64,000 nt of DNA, from assembly GCF_042140125.1 (NCBI RefSeq), contig NZ_CP159473.1. One strand, 5' to 3'. Source of the stretch: Rhodophyticola sp017644125 (GTDB lineage Bacteria; Pseudomonadota; Alphaproteobacteria; Rhodobacterales; Rhodobacteraceae). The translations under genes and the position numbers were made by a program. Below, in pieces: positions 27,064 to 35,943 of this stretch. Position 1 is the first letter of the stretch. Every line of letters starts with the position of its first letter. The notes under the pieces were generated by a model. It searched no databases. It saw only the letters and a program-made list of their open reading frames with translations, and was not told the DNA's origin.

Positions 27064-27140
27064 ATCAATTCGTCTTGAAAGCCGACGGTGGTAAGGTTAG
27101 ATTTGCGGCCCGAACCTCAGGCTACAGAAGGAAAAATCCA

Positions 27141-27683
27141 ATAGCCCGCAGACCCCATAATGCGCCGCCCACGCGCGAGACAGGACCCCGCGTCAATGAA
27201 CGCATCCGGTCACCCGAAATACGCCTTATCGGCGCCGAAGGCGAAAATGTCGGCGTCGTGACACCCGCCCGCGCCATGGAAATGGCTGAGCAGGCCGGCC
27301 TTGATCTGGTGGAAATCTCTCCGAATGCAGATCCGCCCGTCTGCAAGATCATGGATTTCGGCAAGTTCAAATACGAACAGCAAAAGCGCGAATCCGAGGC
27401 GCGGAAGAAACAGAAGATCATCGAGGTGAAGGAGGTGAAATTCCGCCCCAACACCGACACCCATGATTATGACGTGAAAATGCGCAACGTGACGCGGTTT
27501 CTGGAAAACGGCGACAAGGTGAAGGTGACCTTGCGCTTTCGCGGCCGCGAAATGGCTCACCAAAATCTGGGACGCGAGCTTCTGGAACGTGTGGCCACCG
27601 ATATCGAGGGGCTCGGCAAGGTGGAAAACATGCCCAGGATGGAAGGCCGCCAGATGGTGATGATGATCGGCCCGGCCAAGTAA
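27141..27683 (+). CDS. infC: Translation initiation factor IF-3 (ATA start codon)
   Basis: 180 residues controlling start-codon fidelity on the 30S subunit. The conserved start (i/M)ARRPHNAPPTRETGPRVNER falls on ATA at 27141, nine bases after an AGAAGG site. No in-frame ATG/GTG/TTG exists between that site and the conserved ETGPRVNERIR region. Rare starts are the rule for infC, because IF-3 rejects them and so limits its own synthesis. The N domain (to about 80), the lysine-rich linker with RESEARKKQKII, and the C domain with KVTLRFRGREMAHQ (about 133-146) are intact. A terminator follows at once. Confidence 0.93.
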   Translation: MARRPHNAPPTRETGPRVNERIRSPEIRLIGAEGENVGVVTPARAMEMAEQAGLDLVEISPNADPPVCKIMDFGKFKYEQQKRESEARKKQKIIEVKEVKFRPNTDTHDYDVKMRNVTRFLENGDKVKVTLRFRGREMAHQNLGRELLERVATDIEGLGKVENMPRMEGRQMVMMIGPAK

Positions 27684-27708
27684 GTCATTGGTCCGAAACG
27701 AAACATGA

Positions 27709-27741
27709 GGCGCGCGCGGGTCGGACCCGCCGCGCCTTTTT
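27709..27741 (+). terminator. Intrinsic terminator of infC
   Basis: GGCGCGCGCGGG pairs with CCCGCCGCGCC (one bulge) and is followed by TTTTT, 25 bases after the infC stop. Confidence 0.85.
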
Positions 27742-27986
27742 GCTGCGCGCCGGATCCGTGCCGCGGGCGGACCCCATCATGCCGCAATCGTTCGACCGGG
27801 GGCGCGGCGTTGTTCAATCAAGACGGTTTGGTGCCGGTCAACCCGAAGCCTTGACCGAAGGGTAAGGCCGGCGGGGAGCGGCGGCCTTTACCCGGTGGCT
27901 GAGTCGGAAAAGGGTCAGAGCGCCATCGCGCCTTCACGCGGGACCGGGAGCCGCTGTTTTTCCCGAAGGCGGACTGATGCGGCGGA
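27742..27986. other. Intergenic stretch with a palindrome (27860-27893)
   Basis: No gene-like frame in 27742-27986. GGGTAAGGCCG at about 27860 is complementary to CGGCCTTTACCC at 27882-27893, one mismatch. It has no T-run on either strand, so it is a REP-like or RNA stem of unknown use, at the tail of the acetyltransferase gene. Confidence 0.3.
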
Positions 27987-28535
27987 TCAGCCGGGCCTTG
28001 CCCGCGCGGGCGTACCGGTCACCGTCTGCCCCGCGGCCACATCCCGGGTCACGACCGCGCCCGCCCCCACGATCGCGCCATCGCCGATGCGGACCCCGGG
28101 CAACAGGATCGCGCCGCCGCCGATCCAGACATTTGCCCCAAGCGTGACCGGCCGTGCGATCTCCAGCCCCGCCGCGCGGCGGGCGGGATCGTGATCGTGT
28201 TCCGCGCAATAGATATGTACGCCCGGGCCCAGCATCGTATGCGCCCCGATGCGCACCGGCGCGGTATCCAGGATCACGCAGCCCGCGTTCATGTAAACAC
28301 GGTCGGCCAGCGAGATATTCACCCCGTAGGCACAGTGAAACGGCGCCTCCAGCATCACACCGGCCCCGACCGAGGCGAACAGATCGCGTAGCATCGGGGC
28401 CATCCCGCCGCGCGCATCGGGCGCCATGGTCACATGCTGATGCACGGCCCGCCGGGCGGCCCTGCGCATCTCCTCAAGCTCCTCATCAAGGCAGGAATAC
28501 CACGCGCCGGTCGCCATCTTTTCGCGTTCGGACAT
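27987..28535 (-). CDS. Sugar O-acetyltransferase (maltose/galactoside acetyltransferase family)
   Basis: 182 residues, left-handed beta-helix fold with about 5 hexapeptide turns (about 75-175: GVNISLADRVYMNAGCVI, IGAHTMLGPGV and VTLGANVWIGGGA). The IGDGAIVGAGAVVTRDVAAG strand follows. The N-terminus MSEREKMATGAWYSCLDEEL is the maltose acetyltransferase helix pair, and His in YCAEHDHD is the catalytic base. The start is coupled to the upstream LysR gene (TGATG). The acetyl acceptor is unknown; a detoxifying role on sugars is usual for the family. Confidence 0.88.
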   Translation of the reverse strand: MSEREKMATGAWYSCLDEELEEMRRAARRAVHQHVTMAPDARGGMAPMLRDLFASVGAGVMLEAPFHCAYGVNISLADRVYMNAGCVILDTAPVRIGAHTMLGPGVHIYCAEHDHDPARRAAGLEIARPVTLGANVWIGGGAILLPGVRIGDGAIVGAGAVVTRDVAAGQTVTGTPARARPG

Positions 28536-29452
28536 CATCCCGCCTGCACCTCCCGCGCCCGCCATTGACGGACGGAAGCCTGCATTTCCGCCTTCAGCCA
28601 GCTTGTGAACTGCGCGATGGCCCGTGCCCGCAGGCCCGATTGCCGGGCGATGACCCAGTAATGGACGCCGGTCTGAAACCGCTGCGGAAAGGGGGTGACA
28701 AGCTGGCCCATCTCCAGCGCCGGACAGGCCAGCGTTTCCCAGGCCAGAAACACCCCCTGCCCCGCAATCGCCGCGTCGAGGCAAAGCGATGCATCGGCAT
28801 AGGTCGGCCCCTCGCCCAGAATATCGGGGCTCAGGCCCTGGGCCCCAAGCCACACATCCCAGCCGAACAGCGTCTCGTTCTCGCGGATCACCGGGACATG
28901 GGCCAGATCGGCGGGCGCGGCCAGCCGCCCGGCCATCTGGGCTGTGCAGACCGGAAACACGCGCTGATCCAGAAGCTTCTCCGCCACCACGCCGGGCCAG
29001 CCGCCGCGGCCCACGCGGATGCACACATCCACATCCGTCTCGTCGGGATTGACCAGCGCCATGTCGGGCTCGATCCGCACGCGAATATCGGGGAACCGCG
29101 CATGAAAATCGCTGAGCCGCCAGACAAGCCAGCGGCTTGCGAAAATCGGCGCGACGGAGACGACCAGCCGATCTTCCGCGCCGCGCCCGGCAAGACGCAC
29201 CGCCGTGGCCAGTTCGGCCATGCCCCGGCCCAGATGAACCAGAACCTCGTCCCCCGCCTTGGTCGGGCGCATTCCCGCCGAGGTGCGGTGGAACAAGGTG
29301 CGGCCAAGCGCTGCTTCGGTCTTCTTGACCTGCTGACTGACCGCGCCGATGGAAACGCCAAGCTCGTCGGCGGCGGGCTGCAACCCGTGCAGACGGCCCA
29401 CGGCCTCCACCGCCCTGAGGCCCGACAGATGGACACGGTTCAGCTCTCTCAT
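28535..29452 (-). CDS. LysR family transcriptional regulator (GcvA-like)
   Basis: 305 residues. The N-terminal winged helix (about 5-64: LSGLRAVEAVGRLHGLQPAA, GVSIGAVSQQVKKTEAALGR) leads to a substrate domain of the GcvA type (about 90-295). It is transcribed upstream of, and coupled to, the sugar acetyltransferase. A divergent small gene starts 71 bases from its ATG, so it may control that gene as well. The ATTCAGTTTTCCTAAAGTC stretch beside its start contains a loose T-N11-A motif typical of LysR sites. Confidence 0.9.
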   Translation of the reverse strand: MRELNRVHLSGLRAVEAVGRLHGLQPAADELGVSIGAVSQQVKKTEAALGRTLFHRTSAGMRPTKAGDEVLVHLGRGMAELATAVRLAGRGAEDRLVVSVAPIFASRWLVWRLSDFHARFPDIRVRIEPDMALVNPDETDVDVCIRVGRGGWPGVVAEKLLDQRVFPVCTAQMAGRLAAPADLAHVPVIRENETLFGWDVWLGAQGLSPDILGEGPTYADASLCLDAAIAGQGVFLAWETLACPALEMGQLVTPFPQRFQTGVHYWVIARQSGLRARAIAQFTSWLKAEMQASVRQWRAREVQAG

Positions 29453-29523
29453 TCAGTTTTCCTAAAGTCCGATGCCGGAATACTCCATAACATACTGGCA
29501 GGCCCATCGCTATCTCTATAGCC

Positions 29524-29700
29524 ATGACACAGATTTTTCGACATCCCCGACATCTGCTGCGTCTCTGGCGATGCCGCCGGGCCGACGAGGCGGGGCGGCA
29601 ATGGCGGCGCGATCCGCTCTCGCATCCGGACATCGCCCGGATGAGCAAACGCGAGCTGGCCGACCTGCCGTTCGACCCGACCCGTATCGCGCCCCACTGA
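29524..29700 (+). CDS. Small DUF1127-like basic protein
   Basis: 58-residue ORF MTQIFRHPRHLLRLWRCRRA... with a C-terminal HPDIARMSKRELADLPFDPT. The C-terminal LSD-like segment and small basic nature resemble the YjiS/DUF1127 family, which is linked to RNA or phosphate metabolism. It is divergent from the LysR gene and ends seven bases before a good terminator, which supports it being a real transcribed gene. Product unknown. Confidence 0.6.
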   Translation: MTQIFRHPRHLLRLWRCRRADEAGRQWRRDPLSHPDIARMSKRELADLPFDPTRIAPH

Positions 29701-29706
29701 AACAGG

Positions 29707-29734
29707 AAAAGCCCTGCCGCAATGGCAGGGCTTT
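29707..29734. terminator. Bidirectional terminator between the DUF1127-like gene and coxM
   Basis: AAAAGCCCTGCC and GGCAGGGCTTT form a stem with loop GCAAT. T-runs appear on both strands, so it can stop both the plus-strand small gene and the minus-strand cox operon. Confidence 0.88.
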
Positions 29735-29760
29735 GTTCCCGGTTCCGGTCCGGTCCCGGC

Positions 29761-30552
29761 TCAGGCGGCGGCGGACACCGCCCGCCGGGTCATGACGCCG
29801 ACCAGATGCGCCCGATAGGCGCCCGAGCCGTGCAGATCCGAGATCATGTCATCGGCAGGCACCGACAGATCGGCAATCGCCTCGGCGGAGAAATCCGCCG
29901 ACAGGGCCGCCTCCGCCTCGCTCCAGCGGAACACGCCATCCTCCGATGCGCCGGTCACCGCGACCCGCACGCCATTGCCATACTTCGCGACGAAGACACC
30001 GACGAGCGCGAAGCGCGAGGCAGGTTGGACGAATTTCTGGTAATTCGCGGCCTCGGGCACCGGAAAGCGCACCTCGGTGATGATTTCGCCTTCATGAAGG
30101 GCGGTGGTGAACATCCCCTCGAAGAAATCATCGGCCGCGATGTCGCGGGTGTTGGTCTTGATCGTGGCCCCGGTGCCAAGCGCAGCGGCGGGGTAACAGG
30201 CGGAGGGGTCGTTGTTGGCCAGCGAACCGCCGATCGTCCCGCGATTGCGCACCGCCGGGTCGCCGATGCGCCCGGCAAGGGCCGCCAGCGCCGGGAAATG
30301 CGCCGCCGCTTCGGCCTCCACCACCGCATGCGGCGTGGCGCCCCCGATGCAGACCCGGCCGTCATCGTCGAGGCAGACGCCCTGCATCTCGGGGATGCCG
30401 GTCAGGCTGACGAGGGTCGCCGGGGCGGCCAGCCGCTGTTTCATGGTCGGGATCAGGGTCTGCCCCCCGCCCAGAGCCTGTGCCTCTTCGCCCTGAAGCG
30501 CCGTTGCGGCCTCATCGAGGCTGACGGGGCGCGCTAAGTCGAAATTATACAT
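29761..30552 (-). CDS. coxM: FAD-binding subunit of a molybdenum hydroxylase (CoxM-like)
   Basis: 263 residues, medium subunit of the CO-dehydrogenase/xanthine-dehydrogenase family. It carries both FAD motifs: ALGGGQTLIPTMKQRL (about 26-41) and TIGGSLANNDPSACYPAA (about 106-123). It is the last gene of a minus-strand block starting with coxD. The three subunit genes are in the order S, L, M rather than M, S, L as in carboxydotrophs. Confidence 0.88.
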   Translation of the reverse strand: MYNFDLARPVSLDEAATALQGEEAQALGGGQTLIPTMKQRLAAPATLVSLTGIPEMQGVCLDDDGRVCIGGATPHAVVEAEAAAHFPALAALAGRIGDPAVRNRGTIGGSLANNDPSACYPAAALGTGATIKTNTRDIAADDFFEGMFTTALHEGEIITEVRFPVPEAANYQKFVQPASRFALVGVFVAKYGNGVRVAVTGASEDGVFRWSEAEAALSADFSAEAIADLSVPADDMISDLHGSGAYRAHLVGVMTRRAVSAAA

Positions 30553-30638
30553 CCTTGTCTCCTCCCGAGAGGGGTATGCGCCCTCTCCTTGTTCGAAATG
30601 GTCGGACGGGCCCGCCGGTGTGGCGGCCCCCGCCCGCC

Positions 30639-33005
30639 TCAGCCTTGCATCGCCTGCCAGACCCGCGAGGGGCTGAGCGGCATGTCGATATGGGTCACAT
30701 GGGTGTGCCCCGCCCGTTGCAGCGCATCCACCACCGCGTTGACGACCGATGGCGGCGAGCCGATCGCGCCCGCCTCCCCGCAGCCTTTCACGCCCAAGGG
30801 GTTGTGGGTGCAGGGCGTCACGCAGGAATGATCCACCCGGTAGAACGGCACGTCGTCGGCGCGCGGCATGGTGTAATCCATGTAGGAGGCATTCACCAAC
30901 TGCCCGTTCTCATCATACACAGCCTGTTCCAGCAGCGCCTGACCGATGCCCTGCGCCACGCCGCCATGCACCTGCCCGTCGACGATCATCGGGTTGACGA
31001 TATTGCCGAAATCATCCGCCGCGGCGAAGGACAGGATCTGCACCTTCCCTGTCTCGGGGTCCACCTCCACCTCGCAGGCATAGGCGCCGGATGGGTAGGT
31101 GAAGTTGCTGGGGTCGTAGAACGCGGTTTCCTCAAGCCCCGGTTCGATCTCCTCGATCGGGTAGTTATGGGGCACATAGGCGGCGAGGGTCACATCGCCC
31201 CAGGCCACGGATTTATCCGTGCCCGCCACGCTGAACTGGCCGTCCTTCAGCTCGATATCCGCTTCGGAGGCTTCCATCAGATGGGCCGCGATCTTCTTGG
31301 CCTTGTTGATGATCTTCTCGGTCGCGCGCACCATGGCCGAGCCGCCCACCGCGAGGCTGCGCGATCCGTAGGTGCCCATGCCCATCGGCGTGTTGGCGGT
31401 GTCGCCATGGACGATCTCGACCATGTTCTCGTCGATGCCGATCATATCGGCCACCACCTGCGCGAAGGAGGTCTCGTGCCCCTGCCCGTGGCTGTGGCTG
31501 CCGGTCATCACGACCAGACCGCCGGTGGCATTGACCCGCACCGTGGCGCTTTCGTAAAGCCCCGCGCGTGCGCCCAGTTGCCCGACAAGGGCCGAGGGCG
31601 CGATGCCGCAGGCCTCGATATAGCAGTTCACGCCCAGCCCGCGCAGCTTGCCGTTCCTGGCGCTTTCGGCGCGCCGCGCCTCGAACCCGTCGCGGTCGAT
31701 CATTTCGAGGAGCTTGTCCATCGTCGCGTTGTAATCGCCGGTGTCATACTCCACCGCCACCGGCGTGGCATAGGGGAACTCGGTGATGAAGTTCTGCCGG
31801 CGCAGTTCCACCGGGTCCACGCCCAGTTCGCGCGCCGCCTTGTCGATCACACGCTCAAGCTGGAACGTGGCCTCGGGGCGGCCCGCGCCGCGATAGGCAT
31901 CGACAGGCACGGTGTTGGTGAAGACCGCCTTCACATTCACGTAGATATTGGGCGTCTTGTAATTGCCCGCCATCAGGATGCCATGCAGATAGGTGGGCAC
32001 CGAGGGCGCGAAGGTGGACAGGTAGGCCCCCATATTCGCGTAGGTTTCAGTGCGGATGGCGGTGAAATTGTTCTCCGCGTCCAGCGCCAGTTCGATCTTG
32101 GTCACGTGATCGCGGCCATGGGCGTCGGAGATGAAGGCCTCCGACCGGGTGGAGGTCCATTTCACCGGACGTCTGAGCTGTTTCGCGGCGAAGGTGCAGA
32201 AGGCTTCTTCCGCGTAATGGAAGATCTTGGAGCCGAAACCGCCGCCCACATCCGGGGCCACGACCCTGAGCTTGTGTTCCGGAATGCCCAGCACGAAGGC
32301 CCCCATCAGAAGCCGGATCACATGGGGGTTCTGCGAGGTGGTGTAGAGCGTGCTTTCGTCGGAATGCTTGGCGTAATCGCCCACGGCCACCCGCGGCTCC
32401 ATCGGATTGGCCACCAGCCGCTGGTTGACCAGTTCCAGCGTCGTCACATGGGCCGCCGCCTCGAAGGCCGCATCGGTCGCCGCCTTGTTATCCTCGATCC
32501 AGCCCCAGTCGTAGCACAGGTTGCCGTCCAGTTCGTCATGGACCTTGGGCGCATCGTCGGCGAGCGCGGCTTTCATATCCACGACCGCCGGCAGCTCATC
32601 CAGGTCCATCTCGATCGCCTCGGCGGCGTTGCGGGCCTGGGCATAGGTCTCGGCCACGACCGCGGCGATCGGGTCGCCCACATGGCGGGCCTTGCCGCGG
32701 GCCAGAACCGGGTGGGCCGGTTCCTGCATCGGGTTGCCGTGCTTGTCGGTCACCTGCCAGCCGCAGGGAATGCCGCCGACCGCCTCGAAATCCGCGCCGG
32801 TGAAGACGCGCAGCACGCCGGGCATGTTCTCGGCGGTGGATGTGTCGATCCGGTTGATTTTCGCATGCGCCATGTCGGAGCGCAGGAAATACACATAGGC
32901 CTGCCCCGCCAGATTGATGTCGTCCGTGTAGCGTCCTTCCCCGGTCAAAAACCGCAGATCTTCGCGCCGCTTGGAACTTGCGCCTATGCCACTGTCTTTC
33001 GGCAT
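30639..33005 (-). CDS. coxL: Molybdopterin-binding large subunit (form II CoxL-like)
   Basis: 788 residues. The catalytic loop is AYRGAGR (about 370-376), the form II signature; form I CO dehydrogenases have AYXCSFR with the cysteine that binds copper. The MCD cofactor motif PDVGGGFGSK (about 251-260) and the catalytic Glu in GCGEAGAIG near the C-terminus are present. The true substrate of form II enzymes is unsettled; CO oxidation has been reported for some but others oxidise purines or aldehydes. Neighbouring coxS, coxM, coxD and coxE genes support the Cox assignment. Confidence 0.85.
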   Translation of the reverse strand: MPKDSGIGASSKRREDLRFLTGEGRYTDDINLAGQAYVYFLRSDMAHAKINRIDTSTAENMPGVLRVFTGADFEAVGGIPCGWQVTDKHGNPMQEPAHPVLARGKARHVGDPIAAVVAETYAQARNAAEAIEMDLDELPAVVDMKAALADDAPKVHDELDGNLCYDWGWIEDNKAATDAAFEAAAHVTTLELVNQRLVANPMEPRVAVGDYAKHSDESTLYTTSQNPHVIRLLMGAFVLGIPEHKLRVVAPDVGGGFGSKIFHYAEEAFCTFAAKQLRRPVKWTSTRSEAFISDAHGRDHVTKIELALDAENNFTAIRTETYANMGAYLSTFAPSVPTYLHGILMAGNYKTPNIYVNVKAVFTNTVPVDAYRGAGRPEATFQLERVIDKAARELGVDPVELRRQNFITEFPYATPVAVEYDTGDYNATMDKLLEMIDRDGFEARRAESARNGKLRGLGVNCYIEACGIAPSALVGQLGARAGLYESATVRVNATGGLVVMTGSHSHGQGHETSFAQVVADMIGIDENMVEIVHGDTANTPMGMGTYGSRSLAVGGSAMVRATEKIINKAKKIAAHLMEASEADIELKDGQFSVAGTDKSVAWGDVTLAAYVPHNYPIEEIEPGLEETAFYDPSNFTYPSGAYACEVEVDPETGKVQILSFAAADDFGNIVNPMIVDGQVHGGVAQGIGQALLEQAVYDENGQLVNASYMDYTMPRADDVPFYRVDHSCVTPCTHNPLGVKGCGEAGAIGSPPSVVNAVVDALQRAGHTHVTHIDMPLSPSRVWQAMQG

Positions 33006-33152
33006 GGTTGTCCTCCCTTATCTCTGTGTCCTTCCGGCACCGCCACCATAGGGGGCCTCTGAAGGATCATCCCAAGGGCCACCGGCCCTGTCTTGTCGTC
33101 GCGTCGGGTCCTCAGGCCGGGTCTGCGCCGTCCTCGGGCGCCGGGCCCGGCG

Positions 33153-33638
33153 CTATTCCGCCGCGATCGCCGATACGTCCTGCCCGCTGGCCGCCATGAT
33201 CGCCTTGACGATGTTGTGGTAGCCCGTGCAGCGGCAGATATTGCCTTCCAGATACTCCCGTATCTCGGCCTCGCTCGGCGACGGATTGTCTTTCAGAAGT
33301 GCCGCCGCCGACATCACCATGCCCGGCGTGCAGAAGCCGCATTGCAGGCCGTGATGGTCCTGAAACGCCTGCTGGATGGTCCCGAGCGATCCGTCCGCAT
33401 TCGCCATTCCCTCGATGGTTGTCACCTCCGCGCCTTCCAGCTCCAGCGCCAGAACCGCGCAGGCCTTCACCGCCTTGCCATCCACATGCACCACGCAGGC
33501 GCCGCACTGGCTGGTGTCGCATCCCACATGGGTGCCGGTCATGCCCTGGCCTTCGCGCAAGAACTCGACCAGCAGCGTCCGCCCTTCCACGTCACCGGAA
33601 ACAGCCTTGCCATTCACGGTCATGGTTACCTGGGTCAT
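33153..33638 (-). CDS. coxS: [2Fe-2S] subunit (CoxS-like)
   Basis: 161 residues from ATG 33638 (MTQVTMTVNGKAVSG). The plant-type [2Fe-2S] motif CDTSQCGACVVHVDGKAVKAC (about 40-60, given in outline) is followed by the four-helix [2Fe-2S] motif CGFCTPGM with CRCTGYHNIV (about 99-139). It passes electrons from the molybdenum site toward FAD. The gene ends 148 bases before coxL begins. Confidence 0.93.
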   Translation of the reverse strand: MTQVTMTVNGKAVSGDVEGRTLLVEFLREGQGMTGTHVGCDTSQCGACVVHVDGKAVKACAVLALELEGAEVTTIEGMANADGSLGTIQQAFQDHHGLQCGFCTPGMVMSAAALLKDNPSPSEAEIREYLEGNICRCTGYHNIVKAIMAASGQDVSAIAAE

Positions 33639-33756
33639 CCAAATCCTCCCTTGGTTGTCCGCCCCATCCAACCATGGATCGGCGGAATCGCAAAAAGGAT
33701 TTTCTGTGCATTTTCCGACAGCCCGGCCCGGGCCTGCCGGCGTGGCGCCGTCAGCG

Positions 33757-34761
33757 TCATTTCGGCCGGTCGCGCGGCTGCGGGCGGGTCGGGATTTCCT
33801 TCAGGAGCCCGCCCACGCCCATGGCCGCGATATCGGCGCTGGTCACCTCCAGCCCGCAGGCCACGCGTTCCAGCACCCAATCGGCCCCGTTCAGCACAGG
33901 CGACCGGGCGCAGCCCGGCAGCCCCACCACCGGCTTGCCCGCAAGATCGCCCAGAAACAGCAGGTTGCCCGGATCGACCGGCATCCCGAACCGGGTCAGC
34001 GCGCCACCCGCCCGGCCCAGGCCTGCCGGGGCCACATCATGGGCATCGGACGTGGCCGAGGCGGTCAGGATCAGGGCCATCTCCGCCTCCGAGCCGGCAA
34101 GCGCCTCGGCGATTGCGGCGGTGTCATGCGCCACGATCCGGATCCGCGCCAGCGCGATCCCGAGGGCGTCCAGCCGGCCGGCCACGGCGCGCACGCCCTT
34201 GTCCTCGGGGCTGGCCGGGGCGCCGGGCACCTCCGTCACGATCAGATCGGCGCTCCGCCGCCGGACCGGCACCCGCCAGAGCGCGCCGCGCGCCGCCGCC
34301 AGCGCCCGGTCCAGCGCCGCCCGCGACACCGCGTAGGAGATGATCTTGACCGTGCCCACCATCATCCCCTCGCTGACGCGCTGATGCTCGGGCAGGCTGG
34401 CCAGCGTGATCATTGGATCCACCGCGTTCAGCGCGGCGATCGCGGCGGCGTCCAGCCCCACGATGCCCGGCCCGGCGGCGCGGATGTTCACCCGGCCCGT
34501 GAAGGGCGCCTCGACGGACAGCCCGGCGGCGTCGGGATCGGGCACCAGCGCATCGGCCAGCGCGGCGGCGGCGGCATTCTCGTCCACGTCGCCGGGCTCC
34601 AGTCTTGCGACGATCACCTCCGTCTGGCCCGCCTCGCGGAGCGCCGCGATATCCTCCGCCTCCAGCACCCGGCCCTTGCGCAGCCGCCCGCCGGGCAGCG
34701 CCAGCGAATGGGCCAGAACCGCGCCCTGCGCCTCTGTCACGGGAACCGGACCGAACTTCAT
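33757..34761 (-). CDS. Molybdopterin-binding (MoCF/MoeA-like) protein
   Basis: 334 residues. The C-terminal half (about 165-320) resembles the MogA/MoeA nucleotide-binding fold: LIVTEVPGAP, ALILTASATSDAHDV and KPVVGLPGCARSPVLNGADW. The N-terminal half has MoeA-like strands (PVTEAQGAVLAHSLALPGGR). It probably helps install the Mo cofactor in the neighbouring hydroxylase. It overlaps the XdhC gene by four bases (ATGA). It may be a cytidylyltransferase partner, but the nucleotidyltransferase motif was not identified. Confidence 0.7.
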   Translation of the reverse strand: MKFGPVPVTEAQGAVLAHSLALPGGRLRKGRVLEAEDIAALREAGQTEVIVARLEPGDVDENAAAAALADALVPDPDAAGLSVEAPFTGRVNIRAAGPGIVGLDAAAIAALNAVDPMITLASLPEHQRVSEGMMVGTVKIISYAVSRAALDRALAAARGALWRVPVRRRSADLIVTEVPGAPASPEDKGVRAVAGRLDALGIALARIRIVAHDTAAIAEALAGSEAEMALILTASATSDAHDVAPAGLGRAGGALTRFGMPVDPGNLLFLGDLAGKPVVGLPGCARSPVLNGADWVLERVACGLEVTSADIAAMGVGGLLKEIPTRPQPRDRPK

Positions 34762-35726
34762 CCCAATCGCAGCCTCTGGGTGATCTCCGCCATGATCGCC
34801 ACAGCGATTTCCGCCGGGCCCTGCGCGCCGATATTCAGGCCCACGGGGGCGTGGATGCGCCCGATATCCTCCAGCGTGAACCCCGCCTCGCTCAACCGGC
34901 CGACCCGTTTGGCATGGGTCCGGCTGGACCCCAGACAGCCCAGATAGAACACCTCCGAATGCAGGGCCGCGGCGATCGCGGGATCGTCCAGTTTCGGGTC
35001 ATGGGTCAGCGTCACCACGGCGGTGCGCGCATCCAGACCGACCTCGGCCAGCGCCGCATCGGGCCAGTCCTCCAGAATGCGCTCACCGGGAAACCGGGCC
35101 TCCGCGCCGAAGGCCGGGCGCGGGTCGACCAGTACTGGATCATACCCGGCCATCCGCGCCATCGGCACCAGGGCCTGCGCGATATGGACGGCGCCCACCA
35201 CGACCATCCGAAGCGGCGGGTTGTGGATGCCGATATAGCGGTTGGCATCCATGCCCGAGCGATCCTCCCGGAACCGCGCGGCAAGCCCGTCATCGCCCGG
35301 CCCCGCCAGCCAGCGCTGGCCCTTCTTGATCTCGACCACGTAGGCGACGGGCTGGCGCGCGGCTCGCGCATCGACCAGCGCCTCCAGCATTTCCACCGGC
35401 AGGACCCGGCCCACCGGTTCGACCAGAACCTTGATCGTGCCGCCGCAGGCCAGCCCCACGGCAAAGGCCTCGTCATCGCTCACGCCGAATTCCAGAAGCT
35501 GCGCGTCACCCGCCTCAAGCGCCTCCATCGCCTCCACCACGACCGCGCCCTCGACACAGCCGCCGGAGACCGAGCCCGCCATCTCCCCGTCCGAGGACAC
35601 CAGCAACTGGCTGCCCACCCGGCGCGGCGCGCTGCCCCAGGTTTCGACCACGGTCGCCAGCACCGCGCCCTTGCCCTGGCGGTGCCATTCCAGCGCCCGT
35701 TCGGGCAGATTTTCCAGATCGTCCAT
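34758..35726 (-). CDS. XdhC/CoxI family Mo-cofactor maturation protein
   Basis: 322 residues from ATG 35726. The N-terminal XdhC_CoxI segment has GSAPRRVGSQLLVSSDGEM, GSVSGGCVEGAVV and ACGGTIKVLVEP. The C-terminal Rossmann domain has MVVVGAVHIAQALVP, with VLVDPRPAFG and TLTHDPKLDDPAI. In the XDH system XdhC binds and sulfurates the Mo cofactor and passes it to the apo-enzyme. It is coupled to the MoeA-like gene. Ahead of it is a 217-base gap with a terminator. Confidence 0.85.
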   Translation of the reverse strand: MDDLENLPERALEWHRQGKGAVLATVVETWGSAPRRVGSQLLVSSDGEMAGSVSGGCVEGAVVVEAMEALEAGDAQLLEFGVSDDEAFAVGLACGGTIKVLVEPVGRVLPVEMLEALVDARAARQPVAYVVEIKKGQRWLAGPGDDGLAARFREDRSGMDANRYIGIHNPPLRMVVVGAVHIAQALVPMARMAGYDPVLVDPRPAFGAEARFPGERILEDWPDAALAEVGLDARTAVVTLTHDPKLDDPAIAAALHSEVFYLGCLGSSRTHAKRVGRLSEAGFTLEDIGRIHAPVGLNIGAQGPAEIAVAIMAEITQRLRLG

Positions 35727-35868
35727 CCTGGCCCTCCCGGCCGGCCCGCGCCTCTTGCCACACAGCCCCCGCCTTTCCCGCGCCAATCAGGCCGGAAGAG
35801 CGGTAGGTCTGCAAGGAAAATCGACCCCGCGCGCAGGGGCGCAGGCGGGCGGACGCAGGCGGTGGCAC

Positions 35869-35901
35869 GGACAAACGCGCGCCCCGGATGGGGGCGCGCG
35901 T
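35869..35901 (-). terminator. Intrinsic terminator of the OmpA-family gene
   Basis: ACGCGCGCCCC (35875-35885) pairs with GGGGGCGCGCGT to 35901 over a GGAT loop. On the minus strand the stem is followed by TTTGT. It lies 43 bases after the OmpA stop (35944). Confidence 0.7.
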
Positions 35902-35943
35902 GAGGATGTCCGGGCGTCGTATGCGGGTTTCCGCCGGCTCGCG

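Noticed and set aside
26376..27140. Ser/Ala-rich N-terminal extension of infC
   Set aside because: The complement of the Ala/Glu gene on the other strand; IF-3 begins at the ATA with its own ribosome site.
30555..33062. 835-codon plus-strand open frame opposite coxL
   Set aside because: Mirror of the coxL codons, His/Gly-rich with no domain; the minus strand has catalytic motifs.
29761..33638. Xanthine dehydrogenase rather than a CoxSLM enzyme
   Set aside because: Three-subunit S/L/M layout, AYRGAGR loop and linked coxD/coxE; the substrate still remains open.
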